Below are positions 8,465-17,869 of a stretch of DNA of 64,000 nucleotides, in pieces. Positions within the stretch are counted from its first letter, which is position 1, and each line of letters starts with the position of its first letter. The notes under the pieces are model-generated. The model was not told the DNA's origin and ran no database searches. It saw only the letters and a program-made list of their open reading frames with translations. Location: NCBI GenBank assembly GCA_964615305.1, contig CAZTNA010000003.1, forward strand, positions 62,001 to 126,000. The letters are read 5' to 3'. The stretch is from Bog-950 sp964615305. GTDB lineage: Bacteria > Bacteroidota > Bacteroidia > Chitinophagales > LD1. A program made the translations under genes and the position numbers.

Positions 8465-9805
8465 ATGGAGTTCCAACTCGTAGGCATACAGGATTTGATA
8501 TTAACTCCAATCCTTTTACTGGTGGTATGGTTTTGGGGCAAAAACTATGCTGCCCGCAAATACGGTAACTCAGAATTGGCACATTTCTTTACCCGCGGGC
8601 TCTACTTGCGTATGCTTGGCGGTCTTGCCATTGCCGGCATCTACGCCTTTATGTTCAAGGGTGGTGACTCTATTATTTATTTCAAGCGGTCAACCATTGT
8701 GTCGGGGTTTTTTACCAACGATCCAATTAGAAATTGGGTCGTTTTTTGGCCCGAATTCTTTCAAACGGAGATTTTAAACATCCCTTATTTTCCCTCAGAA
8801 TTATTAGAAAAAAGCAATTCGTATCTCATTGTACGCCTGTGCGGCTTTGTAAATCTTTTTCTTTTCAGATCCTACTTTGCAATAAGCCTCGTTTTCTCCC
8901 TCTGGGGCTTTATGGGCTCCTGGAAGCTGTTTCAAGTTTTTTACGATTATAAACCTGCCGTAGCGCCCAAAGCTGCTATATTTTGCCTGTACCTTCCATC
9001 ATTACTGTTATGGGGCTCGGGGGTATTAAAAGATGCTGTTTCTTTTGGGGGCTTAGGAATATTGGTTTATTGTGTGTATCACATTTTTATTAAGGGCGAG
9101 TACCGACCAAGGTACTTTGTTTATGGGTTTATCTGTCTTTATATTGTTGGTGTGGCTAAGGCGTACATACTTCTGGCGCTCATGCCTAGTTTGGTGTTTT
9201 TTGTATTAAATCAATATGGTTCGCGTATTGGATCACAGACATTACGCATTTTTTTATTTCCCATTATCATGTTGCTGATAGCGGGCATTGGGTTTGGCAT
9301 GTTGAACGCGCTTTCCTCAACTTTTACTTCTTATAACCTTGACAACCTGAACGATAAAATGGAGGGGTTCCAAAGGTGGCATACTATCCGCTCAGAACAA
9401 ACCGATGGAAGCGCCTATACCATACCTGATGGAAACATTATTGTAAAAGTGTTGGCTTCTGTCAACGTAACTTTTTTTAGACCTTATCTTTGGGAATCAA
9501 AAAAGCCTATTGTGGCAATTGCAGCTGTTGAGAGTTTATATATACTCTGGTTTACACTTACTACTATACGCAAAGCCGGTGCGCGTGTCTTTTTTGTTTC
9601 TATTATGACCGACCCTATGATTTCTTTTTGTTTTATTTTTTCTTTTGCTTTTGCCTTTGCTGTGGGCTCTACCAGTTACAATTTTGGTGCTTTGTCGCGA
9701 TTCAAAATTCCGTGTTTGCCATTTTATTTAGCTACCCTCAGTTTGGCTTTAGTTAAAAAACAGGAGGAGGAAGCTGCTGCGGCCAAGGGTTTTATTACCG
9801 GTTAG
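8465..9805 (+). CDS. Polytopic membrane protein, unknown function
   Basis: This 446-residue protein has about nine to eleven hydrophobic helices spread along its length. I cannot assign it to a named family. Short conserved-looking features include FKGGDSIIYFKRS near residue 65 and LLLWGSGVLKDAVSFGGLGI near residue 178, a Gly/Lys/Asp-containing motif at a membrane boundary. The layout (N-terminal helix, long extracytoplasmic loop, helix bundle) resembles membrane glycosyltransferases and O-antigen polymerase-like proteins, but no catalytic signature supports this. It lies 37 bp after the permease operon and 46 bp before recG on the same strand. A short acidic/Ala tail ends the protein. Confidence 0.7.
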   Translation: MEFQLVGIQDLILTPILLLVVWFWGKNYAARKYGNSELAHFFTRGLYLRMLGGLAIAGIYAFMFKGGDSIIYFKRSTIVSGFFTNDPIRNWVVFWPEFFQTEILNIPYFPSELLEKSNSYLIVRLCGFVNLFLFRSYFAISLVFSLWGFMGSWKLFQVFYDYKPAVAPKAAIFCLYLPSLLLWGSGVLKDAVSFGGLGILVYCVYHIFIKGEYRPRYFVYGFICLYIVGVAKAYILLALMPSLVFFVLNQYGSRIGSQTLRIFLFPIIMLLIAGIGFGMLNALSSTFTSYNLDNLNDKMEGFQRWHTIRSEQTDGSAYTIPDGNIIVKVLASVNVTFFRPYLWESKKPIVAIAAVESLYILWFTLTTIRKAGARVFFVSIMTDPMISFCFIFSFAFAFAVGSTSYNFGALSRFKIPCLPFYLATLSLALVKKQEEEAAAAKGFITG

Positions 9806-9851
9806 CCTCTGTTTAACCCTATCATTTCTACTTTAGCGCCAATAGCAAAGT

Positions 9852-11954
9852 ATGCCGGCTTTACTGCAATCTAGTATAGAGTATCTGAAGGGGGTTGGCT
9901 CTCAAAAGGGCGAGCTATTACGCAAAGAGTTGCAAATAGAAACATTTGGTGGGTTGCTCAAATATTATCCGTTCAGGTACGTTGATAGAAGCATAGTGCA
10001 TACCGTAAGCGAAATCAATCCGCTCACACAATACATTCAGCTAAAGGGAAAAATTTCCGGATTTCGGCAGTTAGGTGTGGGCCGGCAAAAAAGATTACTC
10101 GCTACACTTAGAGATGAAACGGGTGAGGTTGATTTAATTTGGTTTCAGAGTATTGATTTTATTTTAAAAACACTGAAGCCTAATGTTGAGCTGCTGGTGT
10201 TTGGCAAGCCATCCTTTTTTAATGGCGAGTACAACATAGCGCACCCTGAAGTTGAGCTGTTTACAGATGAGATAAAAAATGCCGGTAAAGGCTTGCAGCC
10301 GGTGTATTCCACCAGCGAAAAAGCGCGGAAACGGTTTCTCGACTCGAAAGGTATTGCGAGGCTGATGCGCACATTAGTAGAACTGGTGCAAGAGCGTGAT
10401 GTGCCCGAGTTTTTGCCTGCCGAATTTTTGCAGCAATACCGTTTGTGTTCACGCTACGAGGCTTTGATGCAAATTCATTTTCCAAAAAACGAAAATCTGC
10501 TGCACCAAGCGCAGCGCAGATTAAAATTCGAAGAGTTGTTTTTGCTACAACTGCAATTGTTGAAAATAAAAACCAATCGAACTGAAATTACAAAAGGTTT
10601 TGTGCTCGAAAAAATTGATAACAACTTCCACCATTTTTATAACAAACAATTGCCATTTCAATTAACCGAAGCGCAAAAACGCGTACTGAAAGAAATCAGG
10701 CGCGATACGCTTACCGGCAAGCAGATGAACCGCCTGTTACAGGGTGATGTGGGTAGCGGTAAAACAGTAGTAGCGTTGCTGACCATGCTAATGGCTATAG
10801 ACAATAAATTTCAGGCTTGTTTGATGGCGCCAACCGAAATTTTAGCCAATCAACATCTGGAAAGTATTTCACAGGTTTTACGCAACATGAACCTGAATGT
10901 GGCTTTACTTACCGGAAGTATAAAAGGTAAGGCGCGGAAAATGATTCTAGAAAATGTTGCTGAAGGAAAAATTGACATCCTCATCGGTACACATGCGCTA
11001 ATTGAAGATGCTGTAGTTTTTAAAAATTTGGGCATGGTGGTTATTGATGAGCAACACCGCTTTGGTGTGGCACAACGGGCTGCCCTTTGGAACAAAAACA
11101 CTAAGCCGCCACACGTGTTAGTAATGACCGCCACTCCCATTCCGCGCACACTTGCCATGACGGTGTATGGCGATTTAGATGTGAGCATAATTGACGAACT
11201 ACCCCCCGGGCGCAAACCGATAAAAACTGTTCACCGAACAGACTCACAACGCTTAGCCGTGTTTGGCTTTTTACGCGATGAAATAGCTAAAGGTCGGCAG
11301 GTTTATATGGTATATCCACTGATAGAAGAAAGTGAAGCGCTTGATCTAAAACATTTGATGGACGGTTACGAAAGCATATCACGCGCATTCCCAAAACCAC
11401 AATACCAATTGAGCATGGTACACGGCCGCATGCGCCCTGCCGATAAGGATTTTGAAATGCAACGTTTTGTAAAAGGCGAAACACAAATAATGATTGCCAC
11501 TACTGTAATAGAAGTTGGGGTTAACGTGCCCAACGCCAGCGTGATGGTAATAGAAAATGCCGAACGGTTTGGCTTGTCGCAATTGCACCAGTTACGCGGA
11601 AGAGTTGGGCGTGGAGCCGAACAATCCTTCTGCATATTAATAACGGGCGCAAAACTTACGCGCGAAAGCAAACAACGCCTCGCTATTATGTGTGAAACTA
11701 ACGATGGTTTCCGAATTGCCGAAGAAGACCTGAAACTCCGCGGCCCCGGTGATATACAGGGCACACAGCAAAGTGGTGCGGTAAACCTTCGAATAGCAGA
11801 CTTGGTTCATGATGCCAATGTATTGGAAGTAGCACGCACAAGTGCTCAAGCGCTACTCGATGCCGACCCTTCTTTATCTAAACCCGAACATCAATCGCTA
11901 CTGCTTTTTTTGCGCGAGGAAACCAAAGAGAAAGTATGGGGAAAAATTAGTTGA
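9852..11954 (+). CDS. recG: ATP-dependent DNA helicase RecG
   Basis: This 700-residue superfamily 2 helicase remodels stalled replication forks and Holliday junctions. An N-terminal wedge/OB-fold region (about residues 60-160) precedes the helicase core. Walker A is visible as LLQGDVGSGKTVVALL (about 296), motif II as VVIDEQHRFG (about 396, DEQH form) and motif III as MTATPIPRTLAMT. The C-terminal part carries QLRGRVGRG (motif VI) and the RecG-typical GPGDIQGTQQSG. Length is normal. The ATG at 9852 lies after a short AT-rich gap from the preceding membrane-protein gene, and transcription continues toward the recombinase gene after 119 bp. Confidence 0.96.
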   Translation: MPALLQSSIEYLKGVGSQKGELLRKELQIETFGGLLKYYPFRYVDRSIVHTVSEINPLTQYIQLKGKISGFRQLGVGRQKRLLATLRDETGEVDLIWFQSIDFILKTLKPNVELLVFGKPSFFNGEYNIAHPEVELFTDEIKNAGKGLQPVYSTSEKARKRFLDSKGIARLMRTLVELVQERDVPEFLPAEFLQQYRLCSRYEALMQIHFPKNENLLHQAQRRLKFEELFLLQLQLLKIKTNRTEITKGFVLEKIDNNFHHFYNKQLPFQLTEAQKRVLKEIRRDTLTGKQMNRLLQGDVGSGKTVVALLTMLMAIDNKFQACLMAPTEILANQHLESISQVLRNMNLNVALLTGSIKGKARKMILENVAEGKIDILIGTHALIEDAVVFKNLGMVVIDEQHRFGVAQRAALWNKNTKPPHVLVMTATPIPRTLAMTVYGDLDVSIIDELPPGRKPIKTVHRTDSQRLAVFGFLRDEIAKGRQVYMVYPLIEESEALDLKHLMDGYESISRAFPKPQYQLSMVHGRMRPADKDFEMQRFVKGETQIMIATTVIEVGVNVPNASVMVIENAERFGLSQLHQLRGRVGRGAEQSFCILITGAKLTRESKQRLAIMCETNDGFRIAEEDLKLRGPGDIQGTQQSGAVNLRIADLVHDANVLEVARTSAQALLDADPSLSKPEHQSLLLFLREETKEKVWGKIS

Positions 11955-12073
11955 GTGCCGGTAGATACAAGTTACAGCATCTCTATTCTGCACACACAAC
12001 TAAACACCGATTGTGTGCTTGTTTACAATCGTTTAGGGCACAACATAAAACTGTATCATCTTCGTTTTAAAGT

Positions 12074-12964
12074 ATGGAGAACCATCAGCAAGTGCAATCT
12101 TTCTTAAATTTTTTGGCGTTTGAGAAACGATACTCAAAGCATACGCTCGAATCATACTCGCTCGATTTAGTACAGTTTCAAAATTTTTTACTGCGCGATG
12201 AATCAGATATTCTGATGGTGTCGCACATACAGATTCGTAACTGGATGGTAAGTATGATGGAGCAAAAAATAAGTTCGCGTTCTGTTAACCGAAAAATTTC
12301 CACGCTCAAATCGTTCTACAAATTTTTAATGCGCAGAGGAGTGGTGAAAAAAAACCCATTGCAAAAGGTGCAATCGCCAAAAATTTCGAAACGGCTGCCT
12401 GCTTTTGTAGATGAAACCGGCATTGACAAGCTGCTGCGCCAAATCGAATTTCCGGAGGGCTACGAGGGTGCCCGCGATAAAATAATTGTAGAACTACTTT
12501 ACGGCACTGGCATGCGCAGAAGTGAACTGCTTCATCTCAAAGAAAGTGATGTTGATTCCTATCAAATGCAAATTAAGGTGTTGGGTAAAGGAAACAAAGA
12601 GCGGTTGATCCCCATTCACAAAAATCTGCTGCAATCAGTTCATCAGTTTATAGCAGTTAAAAAAGAAACCTTCGAAACGCAGGACGGCAATTTTCTACTG
12701 ACCGATAACAATGGGAAAAGGGCAACCCCTGCCTTTGTTTATTCTAAAGTAAAAAAATACTTGTCCTTGGTAACCACGGTGGACAAGCGAAGTCCGCATA
12801 CTCTTCGCCATTCTTTTGCCACTCATCTTATGAATAACGGTGCCGATATAAATGCCGTGAAAGAACTGCTTGGTCATGCAAGCTTAGCGGCAACACAGGT
12901 GTACACACACAACACTATTGACAAACTGAAAAACATTTACAAACAGGCGCACCCTAAAGCTTAG
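12074..12964 (+). CDS. xerD: Tyrosine recombinase XerC/XerD
   Basis: This 296-residue integrase-family recombinase likely resolves chromosome dimers at dif. The N-terminal SAM-like core-binding domain spans about 1-90 and the catalytic domain about 105-296. Catalytic residues are visible as Arg in GTGMRRSELL (about 152), His-Arg in SPHTLRHSFATHL (about 243), His in LLGHASLAATQ and Tyr in VYTHNTIDKL (about 279). Length and lack of neighbouring phage genes favour a housekeeping Xer protein over a mobile-element integrase. Whether it is XerC or XerD cannot be fixed without comparison. The stop TAG abuts the stop of the convergent rhomboid gene with no spacer. Confidence 0.9.
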   Translation: MENHQQVQSFLNFLAFEKRYSKHTLESYSLDLVQFQNFLLRDESDILMVSHIQIRNWMVSMMEQKISSRSVNRKISTLKSFYKFLMRRGVVKKNPLQKVQSPKISKRLPAFVDETGIDKLLRQIEFPEGYEGARDKIIVELLYGTGMRRSELLHLKESDVDSYQMQIKVLGKGNKERLIPIHKNLLQSVHQFIAVKKETFETQDGNFLLTDNNGKRATPAFVYSKVKKYLSLVTTVDKRSPHTLRHSFATHLMNNGADINAVKELLGHASLAATQVYTHNTIDKLKNIYKQAHPKA

Positions 12965-13825
12965 CTACTTTTTGTTGGAAAATTTAAACAGAAAATCTTT
13001 TTCCACCTTGCTTAAACTGTCGTAACCGCTACGCGCAATCTTGTCGAGAATTTCATCTACACGCTGTTGCTCGCTATCGTTACGCTTCGCAGAACTGCTT
13101 TTCGAGAAATTTTCGGTTCGGCTCACTTTCATTTTTGTTTTGCGCTTAAATATAGAAGCAACATCTATTCCACCCTGTAATGTTTTTATAAAAAAATATC
13201 CGCTGACAGCCCCACCTACGTGTGCCAGATAGCCGCCCGCATTTCCGTATGGAATATTTATCACATCAAGCAAAAGCGAAACTAGAGCTATATATTTTAT
13301 GCGCACGTTGCCCAAAAAAAGCAACCGTACTTCGTAGTTGGGGGCTAGTGTGGCTGCTCCGAACACTATAGCAAACACACTTGCCGATGCTCCCATCATA
13401 AGCGATATGTTTAACTGCGGCTTAAAAACAGGCAATAAATTATAGGACAGCGCATAGACTATTGCACCGGAAACCCCTCCAATCAAATAAAGTGGCAGAA
13501 TTTTGTTATCGCCTAAGTACAGCTCAAAAATTTCACCGAACCAATACAGCCAAAGCATGTTGAACACAATATGTAACAGACCTGTATGAAGAAACATATA
13601 GGTAAAAGCCGACCACGGCTGATACAACAAAGCAGAAAATGATGCAGGCATTTGTGCTTTAGTAAGCAAGATATTATAGAGTGACTTATCCTGCAAAACA
13701 AAACCGAGCAAACTCAACAGTCCGAAAAAAATGAATACGCCAACGTTAATAAAAATCAACTTCACCACCATGTTGCCATAGCGAAACTGATATTTAATAT
13801 CATTAGAAATAGAATTGGTGAACAC
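12965..13825 (-). CDS. Rhomboid-family intramembrane serine protease
   Basis: This 286-residue membrane protease has six helices. The rhomboid motifs are visible: HIVFNMLWLYWFGEI (HxxxN after helix 2, about residue 90), the catalytic serine in MGASASVFAIVFGAA (about 143), and the catalytic histidine in LAHVGGAVSGYFF (about 206). A hydrophilic basic C-terminal tail of about 65 residues follows (KRKTKMKVSRTENFSK...), probably cytoplasmic. The start appears to be GTG at 13825. A later Met (residue 19) is an alternative. It lies 13 bp behind a second rhomboid gene on the same strand, forming a tandem pair. Substrates are unknown. Confidence 0.9.
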   Translation of the reverse strand: MFTNSISNDIKYQFRYGNMVVKLIFINVGVFIFFGLLSLLGFVLQDKSLYNILLTKAQMPASFSALLYQPWSAFTYMFLHTGLLHIVFNMLWLYWFGEIFELYLGDNKILPLYLIGGVSGAIVYALSYNLLPVFKPQLNISLMMGASASVFAIVFGAATLAPNYEVRLLFLGNVRIKYIALVSLLLDVINIPYGNAGGYLAHVGGAVSGYFFIKTLQGGIDVASIFKRKTKMKVSRTENFSKSSSAKRNDSEQQRVDEILDKIARSGYDSLSKVEKDFLFKFSNKK

Positions 13826-13838
13826 TCTTACAGATAAT

Positions 13839-14606
13839 TTAGTAGAGTGAATTTCTGTTTTTATTCCAGAATTTCACCAGCAGAAATCCGAATAAAGCCC
13901 CACCTAAGTGCGCAAAGTGCGCCACATTGTCACCACCATACATAGATATTCCTAGGTAGAGTTCAATAAGAATATAAACTGTTACAAAGTACTTCGCTTT
14001 TATCGGAACCGGAATAAACATCAAATACAACTCCGTGTTTGGAAACAGAACGGCAAATGCGGTAAGCACACCAAACAAAGCGCCTGATGCGCCCACGGTG
14101 GAAGAAAAATAAGTGCTCCAGGCACCGGGGTGGGCTTCCAGCATTTCCAAGGTTGGGTTAACACTGCCGGTAGCTGAGTAAATCATAAAACCCTGCACCA
14201 TCATGTGCAAAACAACAGCGCCAAATCCGGTAATGAAATAAAACAAGAGGTAGCGTTGCGCACCCCACACACGCTCTAATATTATACCGATAGTAAACAA
14301 GCCAAACATGTTGAAGAAAATATGGCTGATGCTGCCATGCATAAACATGTGTGTGATAATTTGTAACGGCATAAATGTTCCTGCAGAGCCGTAGTAATAT
14401 GCGCTCTGCGCAAAGGCGCTCAGGTTGGGGTAAGGTGTAACATCTACCGAATGTGTGTATAGCAACCGCAGATAGTCGTGGTTGTTAAAGAAATAATGTA
14501 AGCTTAGAATGTTACCTAACTCTGGACGGATATTGCAAACTATAAAGAGCAATACGTTTACCATTATAAGGTTAAACGTAACGCTGCGTGTATCTATATT
14601 GAACAT
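13839..14606 (-). CDS. Rhomboid-family intramembrane serine protease
   Basis: This 255-residue second rhomboid is the upstream member of the tandem pair. It shows SHIFFNMFGLFTIG (HxxxN motif, about residue 96), catalytic Ser in VGASGALFGVLTAF (about 174) and catalytic His in VAHFAHLGGALFGF (about 236). Unlike its neighbour it has a longer loop between helices 1 and 2 containing LRLLYTHSVDVTPYPNL, and no basic C-terminal tail. The two proteins are clearly paralogous only in the motif regions, suggesting an old duplication or independent recruitment. Short spacing to the downstream rhomboid implies co-expression. Confidence 0.9.
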   Translation of the reverse strand: MFNIDTRSVTFNLIMVNVLLFIVCNIRPELGNILSLHYFFNNHDYLRLLYTHSVDVTPYPNLSAFAQSAYYYGSAGTFMPLQIITHMFMHGSISHIFFNMFGLFTIGIILERVWGAQRYLLFYFITGFGAVVLHMMVQGFMIYSATGSVNPTLEMLEAHPGAWSTYFSSTVGASGALFGVLTAFAVLFPNTELYLMFIPVPIKAKYFVTVYILIELYLGISMYGGDNVAHFAHLGGALFGFLLVKFWNKNRNSLY

Positions 14607-14680
14607 GGGGCTAATTTAATGTAACAGCGCAGAGATGAAACAACTCTGTTATATAGACGACACCGCAAGGGAGAAATTTT

Positions 14681-15949
14681 TTATTTGGAGTTTTCTCGCA
14701 CAATTTTTTCGAGACGCAGTTCAATTACCTTTAGCATTTCATCTATAGCCTTTCGCGCATCGGTTTCTGTTAGTTCATAGTTTTTAGAAAGCCATTGATA
14801 ATCGAAGTTTTCAAACTTTGCTTTCATTCGTTCTCGCCAAACATTCATACCAAAAACAAAAATCAATGCACCTGCCCCTTCTACGCTAGCCTCGCCACTT
14901 AACAAAGGCAGAGAGAGTAAAACCAAAACACACAAGCAGGCGTGACGATAATCTTCTTCTAAATCCTGACGGCTATAATCTTTAACACCTAAACCAACTA
15001 AATGCTGATAGTATGTCTCGATAGATCTTTGCTCAACAGCTTTGCTGTGTTCCTCTTTTAAGCTCAGCATAATAAAATATGCCAGGTCGTATGCGGCCCT
15101 GCCTTTGCGAACAGCCTGCCAGTCAATAAAAACAAATCGCCCTTCGGTTTCAGATTTCGGAAACATCATATTGCCAATGCGCGAATCTCCATGAACCACC
15201 GTTTGAAACTGGTTCATGTAGCGCCAACTTTTGACTAAAATTTTTCTTGCGGCTTTGCTCCATGCAAAAACAACCAGTGTGTCGAAAAGGTAAACTGTGT
15301 TGTCTTCAATCGGCAAAACTTTTTCCATTCGTTTGCTTCGATCGTTCCAACAAGTAGCGTGTAGCTTTGCCAATCCCGCGAGAGTTAGCTCTAAATGGTG
15401 TTGAGGAAAAAAATCATAGTCGCATTCCCTGTACTCCATGCATCCGTCCATCAGTTCGGTTATCAAACACAAATTGCCTGTTACTATCGACATTTGTGTG
15501 ATATAAACTTTAGGTGCGGGAACGGATACATCGGCTGTAATAAAATGGCGGTTAAAAAAAATTTCCTTGATATGATTTAGCTGAAGATTAAAAATTGTTC
15601 TGTTCCAAACAGTGCCTGATATGGGGGCAAACTTGGCGAAGCAGCGTAGCTTTTTGCTTTCGTTCGAATCAGAATAATCTATTTCAATGATACCTGCATT
15701 GGAACGAAAGATTATGTCCTGATTCAACGGAATTACTTTATATCTCTGTATTTGTGCTGTTGTTGGAATTGTACCGCACTTTTTTAGCTCATTAATACAC
15801 CAAGACTCCTTTTTTTCTAAATCATCAAGGTTGCGGGGAAACGGCAACGGAAAGCCAACCTTTCTATCTAGCCAAGCCAATGCATAGGTTACAGCTATCA
15901 TCGGCAGGTAGAAAAACAAAATTATTACTGTCTTTAAATGTTGAAGCAT
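14681..15949 (-). CDS. EcKinase-like phosphotransferase family protein
   Basis: This 422-residue protein has a protein-kinase-like fold of the ecdysteroid-kinase/aminoglycoside phosphotransferase group. The catalytic loop is visible as VVHGDSRIGNMMF (about residue 255, with Asp and Asn) and the metal-binding segment as FVFIDWQAVRKGRAAYDLAYF (about 280). An N-terminal hydrophobic helix (VIILFFYLPMIAVTYALAW) could anchor it to the membrane. Bacterial members often sit with lipid or steroid genes, but here the neighbours are mutL and the rhomboids. The natural substrate cannot be inferred, and there is no reason to call it an antibiotic-resistance gene. Confidence 0.75.
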   Translation of the reverse strand: MLQHLKTVIILFFYLPMIAVTYALAWLDRKVGFPLPFPRNLDDLEKKESWCINELKKCGTIPTTAQIQRYKVIPLNQDIIFRSNAGIIEIDYSDSNESKKLRCFAKFAPISGTVWNRTIFNLQLNHIKEIFFNRHFITADVSVPAPKVYITQMSIVTGNLCLITELMDGCMEYRECDYDFFPQHHLELTLAGLAKLHATCWNDRSKRMEKVLPIEDNTVYLFDTLVVFAWSKAARKILVKSWRYMNQFQTVVHGDSRIGNMMFPKSETEGRFVFIDWQAVRKGRAAYDLAYFIMLSLKEEHSKAVEQRSIETYYQHLVGLGVKDYSRQDLEEDYRHACLCVLVLLSLPLLSGEASVEGAGALIFVFGMNVWRERMKAKFENFDYQWLSKNYELTETDARKAIDEMLKVIELRLEKIVRENSK

Positions 15950-15968
15950 AATGGGTAGGCTTTATCCC

Positions 15969-17801
15969 TCACTTATTTTCAAATCTCTTTTCCAATTCAT
16001 CATTCGCCAACGTAATAAATGTAAAACGTCCGTTGGGGGCGGTAAACGCATTTTCACAGGCAAAGAGTTCATCTATCAGTGTTTTCATTTCTTCTACTGT
16101 CAGTTTTTTTCCGCTCTTTATACTTGAACTATAGGCCAAAGCTTTCGCCAGATTTTCGCGCTTAGATAGTTTAGTGACTTGTGCGTTCATCTTAAATTGC
16201 TCAATCAACTCTTCCACCATTTTCTTTTCGTTACCCTGTATTACATCTGCCGGAAAACCATGAATGACAAAGCTGTTTTTGCCAAACTCCTGAATATCGA
16301 AACCGAGATTATTTATCTCCGGCAGAATCTGTAAAAGAATCTGTGTGTCCATGGCGTTTAACTCTAAACTCTGCGGAAACAACTGTCGTTGACTTTCGTT
16401 TTTGTTTTTTTCCAACAACCTTAAATAGCGTTCATACATAATGCGTTCGTGCGCTGCCTGTTGGTCGATTAAAACAAACCCACTCTTAATTTGCGAAACG
16501 ATATATCGATTGTGTATTTGGTGGGGTGGCACAGCTTCTTTCGGCAAAACATGCTCATCCGTATTTTGAATGACTGTTGTCTGCTGTCCATTACTTTCTG
16601 TCTGCTTCGTTATGTCATAAGCCTGCTCCCAGTTTTTCAGATTGTTCTCTTGGCGCTTGGTAAGCGATTCGAAATTGCTAGGTGGTGCAAACTTTTTTGT
16701 TGGCTTATCAGAGGTGGCATGTTGGGTAATTTCTAACCAGGTGCGCGGCTGTTGGGTAAATGTATCGGTAACATTCAGGTGGTGTTCCTGATTAAAATCT
16801 AGTGTTGGCGAAACACTGTAGGCGCCCAGTGCGTGTTTTACCCCAAGATTCACAAATGTGTAAACCAGTTTTTCGTCCTCAAATTTGATTTCGTATTTGG
16901 CCGGGTGAACATTGATGTCAATTTTTGCCGGGTTAATATCCATGAACAAAACATAAAACGGAAAACTTCCCTGAGGAATCATTTGCTCAAATGCCATGCT
17001 TACCGCATGGCCCAGATAAAGAGATTTGATAAAACGATTGTTCACATAAATAAATTGCTCGCCTCTTGTTTTGCGGCTAAATTCCGGTTTGCCAACAAAG
17101 CCGTAAACGTGCAGCGCATAGCTTTTCTCTTCTACCGGAACTATTTTTTGCGCATAGTTATCGCCATACAAGGCCACAATGCGCTGTTTCAGATTGCCGC
17201 CTTTCAGGTGATACATTTCGTAGTCGTTATTGAAAAGCTGAAAGCCGATTTTAGGATGCGCCAGCGCAATGCGCTGGAATTCTTCGAGAATATTTTTTAA
17301 CTCGGCTGAATCGCTCTTTAAAAAATTTCTGCGGGCAGGCACGTTGAAAAACAGATTTTTCATGGCAATGGAAGTGCCTTCGGGAGTTTGACAGGGCTCT
17401 TGTTTCAACACTTTCATTCCTTCAATTTCTATCAGCGTGCCCAGCTGCTCCCCCGTCTGTTTTGTTTTCAATTCTACTTGAGCAATAGAAGCAATAGAGG
17501 CCAGCGCCTCTCCGCGAAAACCCATGGTTCGGATATTGTATAAATCTTCTGCCGCTCGTATTTTTGAAGTAGCATGCTTTTCGAAACACATGCGGGCATC
17601 GGTGTCGCTCATGCCGCAGCCATTGTCAATCACCTGCACCAAACTCTTGCCCGCCTGTTTTACAATTAGCTTAATATGTGTAGCGCCCGAATCAATCGAG
17701 TTTTCCAAAAGCTCTTTCACAGCGCTGCTCGGTCGCTGAATTACTTCTCCGGCAGCTATCTGGTTAGCAATATTATCGGGCAAAAGGCGGATGATGTCCA
17801 T
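15969..17801 (-). CDS. mutL: DNA mismatch repair protein MutL
   Basis: This 610-residue mismatch-repair protein links MutS recognition to strand incision. The N-terminal GHKL ATPase is clear: IANQIAAGEVIQRPSSAVKE at residue 10, LLENSIDSGAT, VIDNGCGM and GFRGEALASIASIA. The C-terminal dimerisation/endonuclease domain begins near residue 430. Its metal-binding motif is DQQAAHERIMYE rather than DQHAxxERxxYE, and the Zn-site motifs read AYSSSIKSG and APNGRFTF where classical endonuclease MutL has ACK/HxAI and CPHGRP. Length is normal. It is followed after 19 bp by the phosphotransferase gene on the same strand. No mutH is present in the window. Confidence 0.95.
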   Translation of the reverse strand: MDIIRLLPDNIANQIAAGEVIQRPSSAVKELLENSIDSGATHIKLIVKQAGKSLVQVIDNGCGMSDTDARMCFEKHATSKIRAAEDLYNIRTMGFRGEALASIASIAQVELKTKQTGEQLGTLIEIEGMKVLKQEPCQTPEGTSIAMKNLFFNVPARRNFLKSDSAELKNILEEFQRIALAHPKIGFQLFNNDYEMYHLKGGNLKQRIVALYGDNYAQKIVPVEEKSYALHVYGFVGKPEFSRKTRGEQFIYVNNRFIKSLYLGHAVSMAFEQMIPQGSFPFYVLFMDINPAKIDINVHPAKYEIKFEDEKLVYTFVNLGVKHALGAYSVSPTLDFNQEHHLNVTDTFTQQPRTWLEITQHATSDKPTKKFAPPSNFESLTKRQENNLKNWEQAYDITKQTESNGQQTTVIQNTDEHVLPKEAVPPHQIHNRYIVSQIKSGFVLIDQQAAHERIMYERYLRLLEKNKNESQRQLFPQSLELNAMDTQILLQILPEINNLGFDIQEFGKNSFVIHGFPADVIQGNEKKMVEELIEQFKMNAQVTKLSKRENLAKALAYSSSIKSGKKLTVEEMKTLIDELFACENAFTAPNGRFTFITLANDELEKRFENK

Positions 17802-17869
17802 TGCGGCAAACTTAATTATTTGGAGGTGCTGTGTGCTTGTGTTTTCTTATTATTGAACAAATATTTGGT

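Noticed and set aside
9852..11954. A third mfd-like duplication
   Set aside because: It is RecG, with RecG-specific wedge and C-terminal motifs; similarity to Mfd is limited to the shared helicase core.
12074..12964. Integrase of a mobile element
   Set aside because: Size and motifs fit a housekeeping Xer recombinase; there are no att-like repeats or phage genes around it.
14681..15949. Aminoglycoside resistance kinase
   Set aside because: The kinase fold is shared by many metabolic kinases, and the context (mutL, rhomboids) gives no support for resistance.
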